A stretch of DNA of 64,000 bases from Agrobacterium tumefaciens (GCA_025560025.1 CP048486.1:124001-188000); one strand, 5' to 3'. Counted from the stretch's first letter, positions 43,759-52,913 are shown. Numbers and translations: made by a program. Notes: generated by a model from the sequence alone, not told the origin.

Positions 43759-44655
43759 CTAAAATCGAAGGAAGGTCCTGATTTTCCTCACCCTTCGCTT
43801 GAGAATCTCTTTTGGTAGGTTTCTTCGAATGGTCACGAGCTCATCCTGCACTGCAGACAATGCTGATCGTGTCTCTTCGAGATTATGCTCCAGGGCATGC
43901 ATCCTGTCGATAAGCCGGTCGAGGGGAAGATAGCTATAAGGAGAATTTTGATTGAAATCCTTATCCACCACATCCGATAGTTTTTGAAATGACGGATCGT
44001 CGTGCGCCTTCTGCGCGATCACCGAATAATCCGGGAAAAGTTCGGTCAACTCCAGGAGCGCGCCGGCAATCCCGGATGTGAAACGAAGCGAAGGCTGGTT
44101 TATCCCTATTGCGTAAACATCCGCAAATCCAGAAAACTCAGCAATGAACTTCAGGTAGTTTGGCGGCAGCGGATGTATATGTGTCGGATCCATATAAAAA
44201 CGGTTGGATCCAACGAGAAAATTCTCTGGATTGGGCGTCTCGAATATTATCATCCCGCCTGGCGCAAGCACACGGAAACTCTCCGCGATAAGATCGTGCA
44301 AAATATCGACGGGAAGATGTTCGACGATATGAAACCCGGTAACCAGAGAAAGGGATGCATCCGGTAACGACTTAATATGAGCAAGAGCATCGCTGACAAC
44401 TATTTTCAGGCCATCCAATTCGGCCGGTCTAAGCATTTCAACGTTTGAATCCACTCCCGTGGCATTCCATCCTCTATGAGAGAGAATCTCCAACCATTCG
44501 CCACGACCACAACCATAATCGACGCTTACCTTGGGAAGGCCCGAGGCCTCCAATGCGTCCAGAAGTGGAGAATATCCTAGCAGCCGTTTACCAACCTCTG
44601 CGCGGGTACCCCGATATTTTTGCTCGAATTCAAAATAGAATCTCTGATCAACCAT
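43759..44655 (-). CDS. Class I SAM-dependent methyltransferase with C-terminal coiled coil
   Basis: The N-terminal half of this 298-aa protein is a SAM methyltransferase: VSVDYGCGRGEWLEILSHRG (motif I), VTGFHIVEHLPVDILHDLI and VLAPGGMIIFETPNPENF. The C-terminus is a heptad-rich helix (LDRLIDRMHALEHNLEETRS onward). Its start, FYFEFEQKYRG, resembles methyltransferases of the WbdD type that cap O-antigen chains and set length through a coiled-coil ruler. No kinase domain follows, unlike E. coli WbdD. ATG 44655 is chosen because the conserved family start follows; an upstream frame start at 44703 is possible. Confidence 0.8.
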   Translation of the reverse strand: MVDQRFYFEFEQKYRGTRAEVGKRLLGYSPLLDALEASGLPKVSVDYGCGRGEWLEILSHRGWNATGVDSNVEMLRPAELDGLKIVVSDALAHIKSLPDASLSLVTGFHIVEHLPVDILHDLIAESFRVLAPGGMIIFETPNPENFLVGSNRFYMDPTHIHPLPPNYLKFIAEFSGFADVYAIGINQPSLRFTSGIAGALLELTELFPDYSVIAQKAHDDPSFQKLSDVVDKDFNQNSPYSYLPLDRLIDRMHALEHNLEETRSALSAVQDELVTIRRNLPKEILKRRVRKIRTFLRF

Positions 44656-44818
44656 TATAACCGCGGCTTTCTTTGAGGGGCGTAATGCACAATACGCCGA
44701 CACGTCTTTCGCTATGGATTAAATTCTAAAACTTCCTCACAAATCGCCGCGGCGACAACTAGGTCTGCGTTTTCCAACCCATCACCTGCTGCACCGCGAT
44801 TACCCGTGCCGGATACCT

Positions 44819-46126
44819 TCAAACATCAGCTGTCGAGGCGGCGTGGACCTGATTTGAGCCGCGCAAATCATGAACTGCCTTCATCACATCGGCTGCGACG
44901 TCACGCCAGGTTCGCATATCGGGATGAGCTTCTGCTATTCTCGTCTTAAGCGCAGCATAGTCTTCCGGTGTGGATAACAGTTTTCCGAGAATACTCGCCA
45001 ATTGCTCAGGCTGCTCTGGGTCGAAGTAAAGCGCCAAATCACCTCCTGCTTCACGCAAAGCGGGGACATCGGCCGCCAGCGCAGGTGTACCGCACCACAA
45101 AGCTTCACTTATCGGCAGGCCCCAACCTTCCATTCGACTGGGGAGGAGCAACGCAAAGGCACCCTCATACAGCAAGCGAAGCTCGGCCTGGTTAGGGTTG
45201 AGAACAAACTGAAACTTGTCAGCGATCGCTCGATATCGATCTTTCTTCAGAAACTTCTCTACTCGCTTGCGCCGTGCCCCAGCCAGAACAAGTAACGGGA
45301 CATCGACGCCATTATTTTTAAGATTGAGCATCGCCTCCACAACGCATTCCAGATTTTTCCGGCCGTTGTATATTCCAACGCAAAGCAGATACGGCTCTGC
45401 CGGTCCTCTTTTATTCACTTGCTCGTTTGTTGGTCGAAGCTCGTGGCAAAGTGGTACCGCAACCACCTCAGGAATTGCCGGCAATGTCCCAGCTTGGGAA
45501 AAATGGCGCACTTCGCCTGCCGTAAATTCCGAGTTCGTCAAAATCAGCGAGGCCGCTTTTATCGTTACCTGATTGTCGTAAAGGAAGTTTCGAGGAAAGG
45601 CGAATTGATTGCGGTGCGTAAAGTCATGCAACGGAATCATATCGTGAAGCAGAGGCACAAAAACGGGCCTTTCCCCGCGTTTTTCCAACGCCATAATGTA
45701 GTCAGAAATGATTTTGGGGCGGCCGAGCGACACCAAAATTTGCCCGTCTAGGTTCACCTCTTTCGTCGCACCGTCCGGGACTGTCTGCCAGCGTTTCGTG
45801 TTTCGATGCACAACGATTTTACGCGCTATGTCGTAGAAGATTTTCTTTATGAAATTTGTATCATAAATATTCTGCCTAAGACGCAAAGGTGTCGCGGTAG
45901 ATGGAATATTGGGATCGAGAACTCCCGTCGGAGATGCATCCCCTACCCGTGGAAAAACTTCAAAGAAACGGCCGTGCAACGGCGAGTAAATGACATATCT
46001 GATCGACTTATCCAGTGACGTTAGTTCATACGCTACCTCCATGACCGTTCTGGAGATTCCGTAGTACTTGAACTTTACGCCGGAATTCAAAAACAACTCC
46101 GACAAATCGAAAAATATTTCAGGCAT
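44819..46126 (-). CDS. GT4-family (group 1) glycosyltransferase
   Basis: This 435-aa GT-B glycosyltransferase begins PEIFFDLSELFLNSGVKFKYYGISRTVMEV. Mid-protein it has VFVPLLHDMIPL and TNSEFTAGEV, and the C-terminal donor domain has YLLCVGIYNGRKNLECVVEA and LLPSRMEGWGLPISEALWCGTP (the GT4 E-x7-E motif). This type is usual for mannosyl or rhamnosyl transferases in O-antigen assembly. AGGAT precedes the ATG. It forms a minus-strand pair with the methyltransferase gene, separated by 163 nt. Confidence 0.9.
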   Translation of the reverse strand: MPEIFFDLSELFLNSGVKFKYYGISRTVMEVAYELTSLDKSIRYVIYSPLHGRFFEVFPRVGDASPTGVLDPNIPSTATPLRLRQNIYDTNFIKKIFYDIARKIVVHRNTKRWQTVPDGATKEVNLDGQILVSLGRPKIISDYIMALEKRGERPVFVPLLHDMIPLHDFTHRNQFAFPRNFLYDNQVTIKAASLILTNSEFTAGEVRHFSQAGTLPAIPEVVAVPLCHELRPTNEQVNKRGPAEPYLLCVGIYNGRKNLECVVEAMLNLKNNGVDVPLLVLAGARRKRVEKFLKKDRYRAIADKFQFVLNPNQAELRLLYEGAFALLLPSRMEGWGLPISEALWCGTPALAADVPALREAGGDLALYFDPEQPEQLASILGKLLSTPEDYAALKTRIAEAHPDMRTWRDVAADVMKAVHDLRGSNQVHAASTADV

Positions 46127-46598
46127 TCACTATCCTGTCTGCTACAACGAACCGACAAGAATCGGACGCTTCTTTTAAGATACAAGGCGCACCGCTTTCG
46201 GCTCATCCCCATCAACGGCTCATCTTTTACATCGGCACATAGCCTTCGAAAAGCGCTATTTCTCGTTTGATATGAACTGAGCTAGATACCTCTTTCATCT
46301 TCGGATATTGGCCTTGACGCCAGCTTTTGCGGGACCACATAAATAAGGTAACATTATTCCACCTTACCTCGACAGCGGTTGACACATCGCGAGAGCCGAT
46401 TTATTGGCACTCTCACCTAAGAAAAGATTGAAGGTACCTCGGCATTTGGAAGCGGTGTAAAGCTCTTTGTCATACATGCATGAGACCTAAAAAGTTCGTT
46501 TCGAGCGAAAAGCGAACCAAGCCTGAAGCAATGAAGGCCGGATTTGCAGTTCCTTTCTCGCGTGATAAAAACGGCCTACATCAAACAGGAACAAAACT
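46127..46598. other. Intergenic region upstream of the MsbA-type exporter
   Basis: This 472-nt stretch is the control region for the divergent GT4 gene and the exporter gene. It holds a TTGACA at 46379-46384 followed after 17 nt by TATTGG (46402-46407), a possible sigma-70 promoter about 190 nt before the exporter start, and a TAAGGT/ACCTTA inverted repeat at 46344-46366. No gene was found. Confidence 0.4.
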
Positions 46599-48362
46599 GT
46601 GATCGGATCATTTTTGTCGCCAAACGACAAGAAGTTGCTGACGCGACTTTTCAAAGAAAACTTCAAAAAACATGTCGGTTGGTACTCTGCAGCAATTGCG
46701 GCGATGGTTGTCGTTGCCGCCACGACGTCTCTCAGCGCTTGGATCATGCGCGATATCGTCAACAGCGTTTATCTTAAGAGAGGCTTTGACGTCGTTCTTG
46801 AGATTGCTGTTGCGGTTGCGGTCATTTTCATCGTGAAGGGTCTCGCGACCTTTGTGCAGAGCTATTATCTGAGCAAGGCCGGCAACAGCATCGTCGCCGA
46901 GCAGCAGCGCAAAATCTATGATCGGCTGTTGAAACAGGGAGTATCCTTTTTTCAAAACCTACCTTCCTCTGAACTGCTTGTGCGCGTCACCTATAATGCG
47001 CAGGCGGCCCGGAGCGTCATAGACACGATCGTCACCTCTTTTGTCCGGGACCTTTTTTCGCTCCTGGGGCTGATCATCGTGATGTTCGCCCAGAATTTCC
47101 TTCTGAGTGCGATTTCCATGATTATTGGTCCCTTGGCGATCTTCAGCGTTCGTCTCGTCCTGCGTCGTGTTCGCAAGATCATGGAGGCCGAACTCGCCTC
47201 GCTGGGTGAAATTGTCAATGTCGTGCAGGAAACGAGTATTGGCGTTCGCGTTATCAAGGCCTTTTCGCTTGAGAAACTGATGCGCCAGCGCATGAACAAG
47301 GCCGTGTCAGATGTTGAGCACCGTGCCAATGGGATTGCCAAGCTCGAGGCAGCTACGAGCCCGATCATGGAGACACTGTCTGGCCTTGCTATCGCAGTGG
47401 TGATTGCTGTCTCTGGATACACGGTGCTCGAAAAAGGCGGCTCCCCCGGCGATCTGATGGCATTCATTACCGCTCTTCTCCTAGCCTACGAACCGGCTAA
47501 GCGACTTGCTAGAATGCGCGTACAGATCGAAGGCGGGATGATCGGCGTGCGTATGATGTTCGAGGTGCTGGATGCGCCGCTAACACTGATGGAAAAGAAA
47601 GACGCAGTAGCGCTCCCGAAGGCAAGCGGCGATGTCGAACTCAAGAACGTCAGCTTCGAGTACGTGTCCGGTCAGCCGGTTCTCAGGGACGTCAGCGTCC
47701 TTTTTGAAGGCGGCAAGATGACGGCGCTGGTCGGCCCCTCTGGCAGTGGCAAGTCGACTATCATCAACCTCATGATGCGTCTTTACGACCCACAGAACGG
47801 CTCTGTTGAAATCAACGGCACGGATCTGCGCGATGTTTCCTTTGCCAGCCTGCGCGAACACGTTTCTTATGTAGGCCAGGAAACCTTCCTGTTCTCCGGA
47901 ACGGTCAAGCACAACATCTCCGTCGGTCGCGACAATGCGACAGAGGAAGAGATCATCGCTGCCGCCAAGGCCGCAAATGCGCATGATTTCATCATGAAGA
48001 TGCAGGACGGATACGACACCAGGCTCGGTGAGAACGGCTCCGGTCTGTCGGGCGGTCAGCGCCAGCGCGTGGCCATTGCTCGCGCAATGCTTCGAGACGC
48101 GGATATTCTAATCCTCGACGAAGCAACCAGCGCTCTCGATTCGGAATCCGAATCCCTCGTGCGCGATGCGCTGGAGCGTCTCACGCTCAACAAGACATCC
48201 ATCGTCATCGCCCACCGCCTTTCCACCATCAACCGCGCCGACAAGATTGTCGTCATGGACAATGGTGAAGTGGTAGAACAGGGCAGCCGGCGTGAATTGT
48301 TGGCGAATGATGGTCTTTACAAGCGGCTCCACAGCATCCAGTTCGACGCCGACGTCGCTTGA
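46599..48362 (+). CDS. MsbA-type ABC exporter (fused membrane and ATPase domains)
   Basis: This 587-aa half-transporter has six membrane helices in about residues 25-310 and an ATPase domain with Walker A VGPSGSGKSTI, Q-loop YVGQETFLF, signature GLSGGQRQRVAIARAM, Walker B ILILDEATSALD and H-loop IVIAHRLSTI. Such homodimers flip lipid A, lipid-linked oligosaccharides or glucans. At the end of a polysaccharide cluster it may export the lipid-linked product, though it could equally be a general MsbA copy. GTG 46599 has AGGA eight bases upstream. Its G+C-rich codon use is closer to the chromosome than the genes at 36-44 kb. A clear terminator follows. Confidence 0.92.
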   Translation: MIGSFLSPNDKKLLTRLFKENFKKHVGWYSAAIAAMVVVAATTSLSAWIMRDIVNSVYLKRGFDVVLEIAVAVAVIFIVKGLATFVQSYYLSKAGNSIVAEQQRKIYDRLLKQGVSFFQNLPSSELLVRVTYNAQAARSVIDTIVTSFVRDLFSLLGLIIVMFAQNFLLSAISMIIGPLAIFSVRLVLRRVRKIMEAELASLGEIVNVVQETSIGVRVIKAFSLEKLMRQRMNKAVSDVEHRANGIAKLEAATSPIMETLSGLAIAVVIAVSGYTVLEKGGSPGDLMAFITALLLAYEPAKRLARMRVQIEGGMIGVRMMFEVLDAPLTLMEKKDAVALPKASGDVELKNVSFEYVSGQPVLRDVSVLFEGGKMTALVGPSGSGKSTIINLMMRLYDPQNGSVEINGTDLRDVSFASLREHVSYVGQETFLFSGTVKHNISVGRDNATEEEIIAAAKAANAHDFIMKMQDGYDTRLGENGSGLSGGQRQRVAIARAMLRDADILILDEATSALDSESESLVRDALERLTLNKTSIVIAHRLSTINRADKIVVMDNGEVVEQGSRRELLANDGLYKRLHSIQFDADVA

Positions 48363-48375
48363 GACCAAAATGAAA

Positions 48376-48396
48376 TCGGGCGGCTCTGCCGCCCGA
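48376..48396. terminator. Intrinsic terminator after the exporter gene
   Basis: Perfect 9-bp stem TCGGGCGGC/GCCGCCCGA with TCT loop, then ATTTACTTTT on plus. On minus it is followed by TTTCATTTT, so it can also stop the IclR-gene transcript. Confidence 0.85.
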
Positions 48397-48444
48397 ATTT
48401 ACTTTTCGGCTATCTTAAGCTTGGGCCCAAAAGAGCCGGATTAG

Positions 48445-49215
48445 CTACCAGGCGATTTCCATGTCACTCGCAGCCCTTGCCAGAAGCGGCAATATCTCCG
48501 CCACACGCTCATCCGTAAGACGAGTCAGCGGCGCCGCCACGCTCATGGTTCCCACGACATCTTTCCCCTGGTGGATGGCGACAGCAATTGCCCCCACTCC
48601 CTCTTCGGCTTCGCCAACTGCGCGGCCGTAACCGAGACCTGCAACGGCATCGAGTTCCCGGTTCAGCGCTTCGATGGTATTGATGGCGTTGGCAGCCTGC
48701 TGGCCGGGTTGGCCGAGCCCGGCTTCAAGGGCGATCCTCAGCGCCCTCTCCCGCTCCAGGCTCGCCAGCCATATTTTACCGTTCGCCGTCGCATAGGGTA
48801 CGATGCCGGCGCTCATATCGGGTTCAAACACCAGGCCTGAGCGGCGACCGCGGGCGGAGCCGACCCAGACAAGCGTATTGTTCTGCACAGCCGTCAAACG
48901 AACGAGTTCGCGGGTGCGTTCGGCGAGCGCATTCAGGATCGGCTGACGCAAATCCGAGACCTGCAATCGCGCCAGTTGTTTCTGGCCCACCAGCGCCATG
49001 CGCATGGTTAGCGCGTAGCAATCGCTCTCGGGGCTCTGCCAAGCCCAGCCATTCTCGATCAGGGAAGTGAGGATGCGATGACATGCGCTTTTCGGAATAT
49101 CGAGTTGATGAGCGACATCGGATAGTTTGAGCGGTTCCTCGGCCAAGGCGAGGAGCTCCAGCATGGCAATCGTTCGCTCGACGCCGCCGCTTGGTACATT
49201 GATCGTCCTGTCCAT
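48445..49215 (-). CDS. IclR-family transcriptional regulator
   Basis: This 256-aa regulator has an N-terminal winged helix (GGVERTIAMLELLALAEEPL, then LSDVAHQLDIPKSACHRILTSL) and an IclR effector domain (GKIWLASLERERALRIALEAG, GYGRAVGEAEEGVGAIAVAI). ATG 49215 is preceded by GGAGA six bases away; upstream ATG codons at 49233 and 49251 are possible. It adjoins the NitT/TauT-type ATPase gene and probably governs the catabolic operon at 50270-55267. A TGGAACA-T-TGTTCCA palindrome in that control region fits IclR-type operators. Confidence 0.9.
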   Translation of the reverse strand: MDRTINVPSGGVERTIAMLELLALAEEPLKLSDVAHQLDIPKSACHRILTSLIENGWAWQSPESDCYALTMRMALVGQKQLARLQVSDLRQPILNALAERTRELVRLTAVQNNTLVWVGSARGRRSGLVFEPDMSAGIVPYATANGKIWLASLERERALRIALEAGLGQPGQQAANAINTIEALNRELDAVAGLGYGRAVGEAEEGVGAIAVAIHQGKDVVGTMSVAAPLTRLTDERVAEILPLLARAASDMEIAW

Positions 49216-49329
49216 TTCATTCTCCGGTCGCATATGCGTCGCGATTTTCAATCAAAAGACAACGCTTCATCAGGAAGATGCAGGGCCTTTCGCGTATTCC
49301 TCTTCGGATACGTGAAAGGTCCGTTCGTT

Positions 49330-50139
49330 TCAGGCATGGCGTTGCAAAATGCCGCGCGAAAGGAAAATCTCGGTAATCTCCTCGGATTTCTCGATGAATT
49401 CCGGCTCCCGTCGGGCGGCCAGCCCACGCGGCCGAGGCATGTCGATATCCAATATCCTCTCGATTCTCCCAGGTCTCGGGGTCATGACGATGACGCGATC
49501 CGCGAGAAGAACCGCTTCATCGATGGAGTGGGTGATGAAGACGACCGTCATTCGATTCTTCAGCCAGAGCGCTTCCAAATCGATACGCATCTGTTCGCGC
49601 GTCAGCGCATCCAATGCCCCGAAGGGCTCATCCATCAACAGCAGACGCGGTTGCAGAAGCAGAGCACGGGCGATCGATGCGCGCTGCTTCATGCCGCCGG
49701 AAAGTTCATGCGGATACCTGTCGGCGAAATCCTTCAAACCGACGGATTCGAGAAGCGCAAGCGCATGCGGCCGCAATTCCTCGCGGTTCCGCCCGGTCAT
49801 TTCGGCTGGAAACAGCACATTGTCGATGATCGTTCGCCAGGCGAGAAGCACGTGATTCTGGAAAACGATGCTCATACCGGGCGGCGGTGCCTTGGAAACG
49901 TCGCCGAAAACGGAAATCTCCCCCGTGCTGGCGTGAGAAAGACGGGAGATCAGCCGCATCATCGTCGATTTGCCGCAGCCGGATGGGCCGACAATCGCGA
50001 CGAACTCCCCGTCACCAATAGTCAGGTCAAGTTTTTCCAAGGCCACGACAGGCGCGTCCGCATGCCCGAAATATTTGCTGACGCCCTTTAGCAAGACGCC
50101 GGGTTCATAACCGGTCCTGTCGTTTTTCTTCTGCAACAT
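49330..50139 (-). CDS. ABC transporter ATP-binding protein, NitT/TauT type
   Basis: This 269-aa ATPase has Walker A VGPSGCGKSTMMRL, the family-typical PGMSIVFQNHVLLAWRT, signature HELSGGMKQRASIARAL, Walker B LLLMDEPFGALD and FITHSIDEAVLLADRV, all as in SsuB/TauB. ATG 50139 has GGAGGA four bases upstream; a frame start at 50157 is weaker. Its permease and binding protein are encoded divergently at 50270-52095, so the shared control region must coordinate both sides. The substrate is probably a small carboxylate or aromatic acid given the downstream enzymes. Confidence 0.92.
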   Translation of the reverse strand: MLQKKNDRTGYEPGVLLKGVSKYFGHADAPVVALEKLDLTIGDGEFVAIVGPSGCGKSTMMRLISRLSHASTGEISVFGDVSKAPPPGMSIVFQNHVLLAWRTIIDNVLFPAEMTGRNREELRPHALALLESVGLKDFADRYPHELSGGMKQRASIARALLLQPRLLLMDEPFGALDALTREQMRIDLEALWLKNRMTVVFITHSIDEAVLLADRVIVMTPRPGRIERILDIDMPRPRGLAARREPEFIEKSEEITEIFLSRGILQRHA

Positions 50140-50208
50140 GCGTTCCTCCCGCTGCATTTCATTCTTTCACTGCCTCCGAAATAGCACTTGACGAAACATC
50201 AGTCCATA

Positions 50209-50223
50209 TGGAACATTGTTCCA
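50209..50223. promoter_or_regulatory. TGGAACA-T-TGTTCCA palindrome, candidate IclR operator
   Basis: A perfect 7+1+7 palindrome sits in the 130-nt divergent control region between the ATPase gene and the permease operon. The shape and TGGAA/TTCCA half-sites match known IclR-family operators, and an IclR gene adjoins the ATPase gene. Confidence 0.6.
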
Positions 50224-50269
50224 ATAATACAAAATTGTCCGGCAACGAGCGGGCAATTCGGGAGGAAGC

Positions 50270-51073
50270 ATGTTTTCGAAAGTCATTGGTGCCGTCAAAG
50301 GACAGGCCCACACCGTAGGCAGCCTCGTGGGTGCAGGCATTGTCTGGGAAATCGCGGTGCGTCTCTTGAATGTTCCGGAATATATCCTGCCGGCGCCGAG
50401 CAAGGTCTTTGCGGACCTTTATAACAATGTGCCTATTGTCTTCACCGCATCGCTCTACACACTGCAGCCCATGGTGCTCGGCTTCCTCGTGGCCGTCGTC
50501 ATGGGAACGTTGCTTGCTCTGCTGGTCGTCTATTCACGCGCATTCGAGGCGATCTTCTATCCGCTGCTGGTGATCCTGCAGATCATCCCCAAGATCGCCA
50601 TCGCACCGCTCTTCATTATCTGGGTCGGCTTCGGTCTGCCTTCGAAGATCCTGCTGGTCTTCCTGCTTTCCTTTTTTCCGATCGTGGTCAATTCCATCGT
50701 AGCGTTTAAGTCCATCGAACCTGACGTCTACGATCTCGCCAAGAGCTATCGCGCCGGACGACTGAAGATTTTCTGGAAGGTGGAACTGCCCGGCGCCCTG
50801 CCCTCGCTTTTTGCCGGCTTCAAGGTGGCTGCAGCACTGTCTGCAACGGCGGCCGTGGTGGCGGAATTCGTTGCCTCCGACAACGGGCTTGGATACCTGC
50901 TGCTGAACTATAACGGCAACATGAATACCAGCATGACCTTCGCCGTCATCATCGTGCTGAGCCTGCTTGGCTTGCTTCTCTACGGCATCGTGGAACTGAT
51001 CGAGCGTTTCGCCATCCCCTGGCACGTCTCGCAGCGCCGTGACGATTTCACTGTCGGGAAAAGCGCGACCTGA
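50270..51073 (+). CDS. ABC transporter permease, NitT/TauT (SsuC) type
   Basis: This 267-aa permease has five to six helices, the SsuC-like YILPAPSKVFADLY near residue 40, and EAA loop YDLAKSYRAGRLKIFWKVELPGALPS about residue 160. GGGAGGAA precedes the ATG. It pairs with the ATPase encoded divergently and the binding protein encoded next. It is first in an operon that continues into catabolic enzymes, so transport and breakdown are co-induced. Confidence 0.92.
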   Translation: MFSKVIGAVKGQAHTVGSLVGAGIVWEIAVRLLNVPEYILPAPSKVFADLYNNVPIVFTASLYTLQPMVLGFLVAVVMGTLLALLVVYSRAFEAIFYPLLVILQIIPKIAIAPLFIIWVGFGLPSKILLVFLLSFFPIVVNSIVAFKSIEPDVYDLAKSYRAGRLKIFWKVELPGALPSLFAGFKVAAALSATAAVVAEFVASDNGLGYLLLNYNGNMNTSMTFAVIIVLSLLGLLLYGIVELIERFAIPWHVSQRRDDFTVGKSAT

Positions 51074-51105
51074 ATTCGGACTTCAATTAAAAACGGGAGG
51101 ATAAA

Positions 51106-52095
51106 ATGTTCAATATTATGAAAAAAACGCTTGCGGGCGGTGCGATCGCGCTCGCCGTTGGTCTGGCAGGAATTCAATCCGCTGCGGCTGAAGACAAGGT
51201 CACACTCCGTCTCAATTTCCTTTTGAGTGGTGTCCATACCATCTTTTATTACGGCGCAGAAAAGGGTTTCTACAAGGAGGCCGGCATTGATCTGCAGATT
51301 GGCGAAGGCCAGGGCTCGGCGCGCACGGTCCAGTCGGTCGCAACTGGTGGCGATATGTTCGGCATCGCCGATGGCGGCAGCGTCATTGCCGGCGCGTCGA
51401 AAGGCGCACCGGTCAAATCCGTGCTCGGTCTGCTTAACACCTCACCCTATGCCATGACGTTTCGCGCGGATTCCGGCGTAAAATCCATCAAGGATGTGGA
51501 GGGCAAGACGGTCGCGGCCAGCGCCGGCGAAGCTTCACTCGCCCTCCTGCCCGCTATTTGGAAAAAGAATGGCGTCGATGCGTCCAAGGTCAATATTCTG
51601 AATGTGGATGGACCCGGCAAGATCATCGCCATCATGCAGGATCGCGCCGCGGGCATTCTCGGCGGGCTTGAAAACCAGGTCGTGGTTCTCAATTCAAAGG
51701 GTCTGGAGCAGAAGGTATTTTCTTTTGCGGAGCTGGGCGTGAACACGCAGGGTCTGACAATCGTTACCAACACCAAGTTGATCGACAGCAATCAGGACCT
51801 GGTCAAGCGCTTCGTGGCGGCGTCGCTGAAATCCATAGAGGCAGCCAAGGCGGATCCTGACGCGGCAGTTGCTGCAGCCGTCAAGGAAAAGCCGACCGGC
51901 GATCCCAAGCTTCTGAAGGAGCAGCTGGAAGTCTCGCTCAAACTTCTGCCGTCGCCATCTGCCCCATCTGCGCCGCTCGGCGAAATGGCTGCGGCAGACT
52001 GGCAGCAGACACTCGATCTGATGAAGGAATATCAGGACATCAAGACCGATATGTCGGCAGACGCCTTCTTCACCAACAGCCTCATCGCAAAATAA
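51106..52095 (+). CDS. NMT1/THI5-like ABC substrate-binding protein
   Basis: This 329-aa protein has a signal peptide (MKKTLAGGAIALAVGLAGIQ, cleavage after SAAA). The mature start DKVTLRLNFLLSGVHTIFYYGAEKGFYKEAGID is the NMT1/SsuA-like fold, which binds pyrimidines, sulfonates, nitrate, phthalate or similar. GGGAGGAT precedes the ATG. It is 32 nt after the permease. A perfect 24-bp palindrome (52109-52132) follows and may reduce read-through into the enzyme genes or stabilise the transporter part of the mRNA. Confidence 0.9.
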   Translation: MFNIMKKTLAGGAIALAVGLAGIQSAAAEDKVTLRLNFLLSGVHTIFYYGAEKGFYKEAGIDLQIGEGQGSARTVQSVATGGDMFGIADGGSVIAGASKGAPVKSVLGLLNTSPYAMTFRADSGVKSIKDVEGKTVAASAGEASLALLPAIWKKNGVDASKVNILNVDGPGKIIAIMQDRAAGILGGLENQVVVLNSKGLEQKVFSFAELGVNTQGLTIVTNTKLIDSNQDLVKRFVAASLKSIEAAKADPDAAVAAAVKEKPTGDPKLLKEQLEVSLKLLPSPSAPSAPLGEMAAADWQQTLDLMKEYQDIKTDMSADAFFTNSLIAK

Positions 52096-52108
52096 CTGCA
52101 GACGCCGA

Positions 52109-52132
52109 GAGCCCGGCAGATCTGCCGGGCTC
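52109..52132. terminator. Perfect palindrome between binding-protein and dehydrogenase genes
   Basis: The arms GAGCCCGGCAGA/TCTGCCGGGCTC are perfectly complementary over 24 bp with no T tract. It is better read as an mRNA-stabilising or attenuating hairpin than a full terminator, because the next gene begins 11 nt later. Confidence 0.5.
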
Positions 52133-52143
52133 GATGCGGAACA

Positions 52144-52905
52144 ATGGTTTCAAACATGTCCACACACTATGATCTTGAAGGCCGGGTGGCGGTCGTCACG
52201 GGTGCTGCCGGCGGCTTCGGTGCCGCCATCAGCCGGCGGTTACAGGACTGCGGCGCCACGGTGGTTCACTGGGATCTGCCGACAGCTGTGAAAAGCGGTT
52301 ACGTTGCCAACCTGCCCCATGCCGGCGTCGATATCACAGACGCGCAAAGCATCGAAACCGCAGCCAATGATCTGCAACAGCGGTTTGGCAGGCTCGACAT
52401 CCTCGTCAACAATGCCGGCATTGTCGGCAATGTCGCGCCCTTGTGGGAAATTCCGGTCGAGGAATTTCGCAGGATCATCGACGTCAATCTGTTCGGGGCG
52501 TTTCTTGTCTGCCGTGCGTTGGTGCCGTTGATGATCGAAACGGCGAAAGAAAGCCATTTCGGCCGCATCGTCAACGTCGCCTCCATCCAGGCCAAGGAAG
52601 GCATGCATCAGGCAGCCGCCTACAGCGCCGCCAAGGCGGGGCTGGTGGCGATGACCAAAAGCCTCGGCAAGGAACTGGCAACAGCGGATATTCTCGTTAA
52701 CGCCGTTACGCCCGCGGCCTCCATGACGGCAATGAGTATCGATGCTCCGAGGGAACGACTGGACGATATTCTCTCCCGCATTCCCATGCGGCGTTTTCTC
52801 GACCCCGCCGAAGTCGCCAATATGGTGGCTTGGCTCTCTTCTTCCGAATGCAGCTTCTCGACCGGCGCGGTTTTCGACCTGTCCGGCGGTCGTGCAACAT
52901 ATTGA
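52144..52905 (+). CDS. SDR-family oxidoreductase
   Basis: This 253-aa classical short-chain dehydrogenase has Rossmann motif VAVVTGAAGGFGAAISRRL, NNAGIVGNV, catalytic Ser in IVNVASIQAKEG, and YSAAKAGLVAMTKSLGKEL (YxxxK). A start at the second Met (ATG 52156) is possible. It would oxidise or reduce a hydroxy/keto intermediate. Combined with an FAH-type hydrolase two genes on, the arrangement resembles pathways in which a 2-keto-3-deoxy sugar acid is oxidised to a 2,4-diketo acid and then hydrolysed; assignment is inference. Confidence 0.9.
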   Translation: MVSNMSTHYDLEGRVAVVTGAAGGFGAAISRRLQDCGATVVHWDLPTAVKSGYVANLPHAGVDITDAQSIETAANDLQQRFGRLDILVNNAGIVGNVAPLWEIPVEEFRRIIDVNLFGAFLVCRALVPLMIETAKESHFGRIVNVASIQAKEGMHQAAAYSAAKAGLVAMTKSLGKELATADILVNAVTPAASMTAMSIDAPRERLDDILSRIPMRRFLDPAEVANMVAWLSSSECSFSTGAVFDLSGGRATY

Positions 52906-52913
52906 GGTAACCA

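Noticed and set aside
46599..48362. Cyclic beta-glucan exporter (ChvA/NdvA) as identity of the ABC exporter
   Set aside because: The partner glucan synthase gene (chvB) is absent and the fold is shared by all MsbA-type exporters, so only the general class is named.
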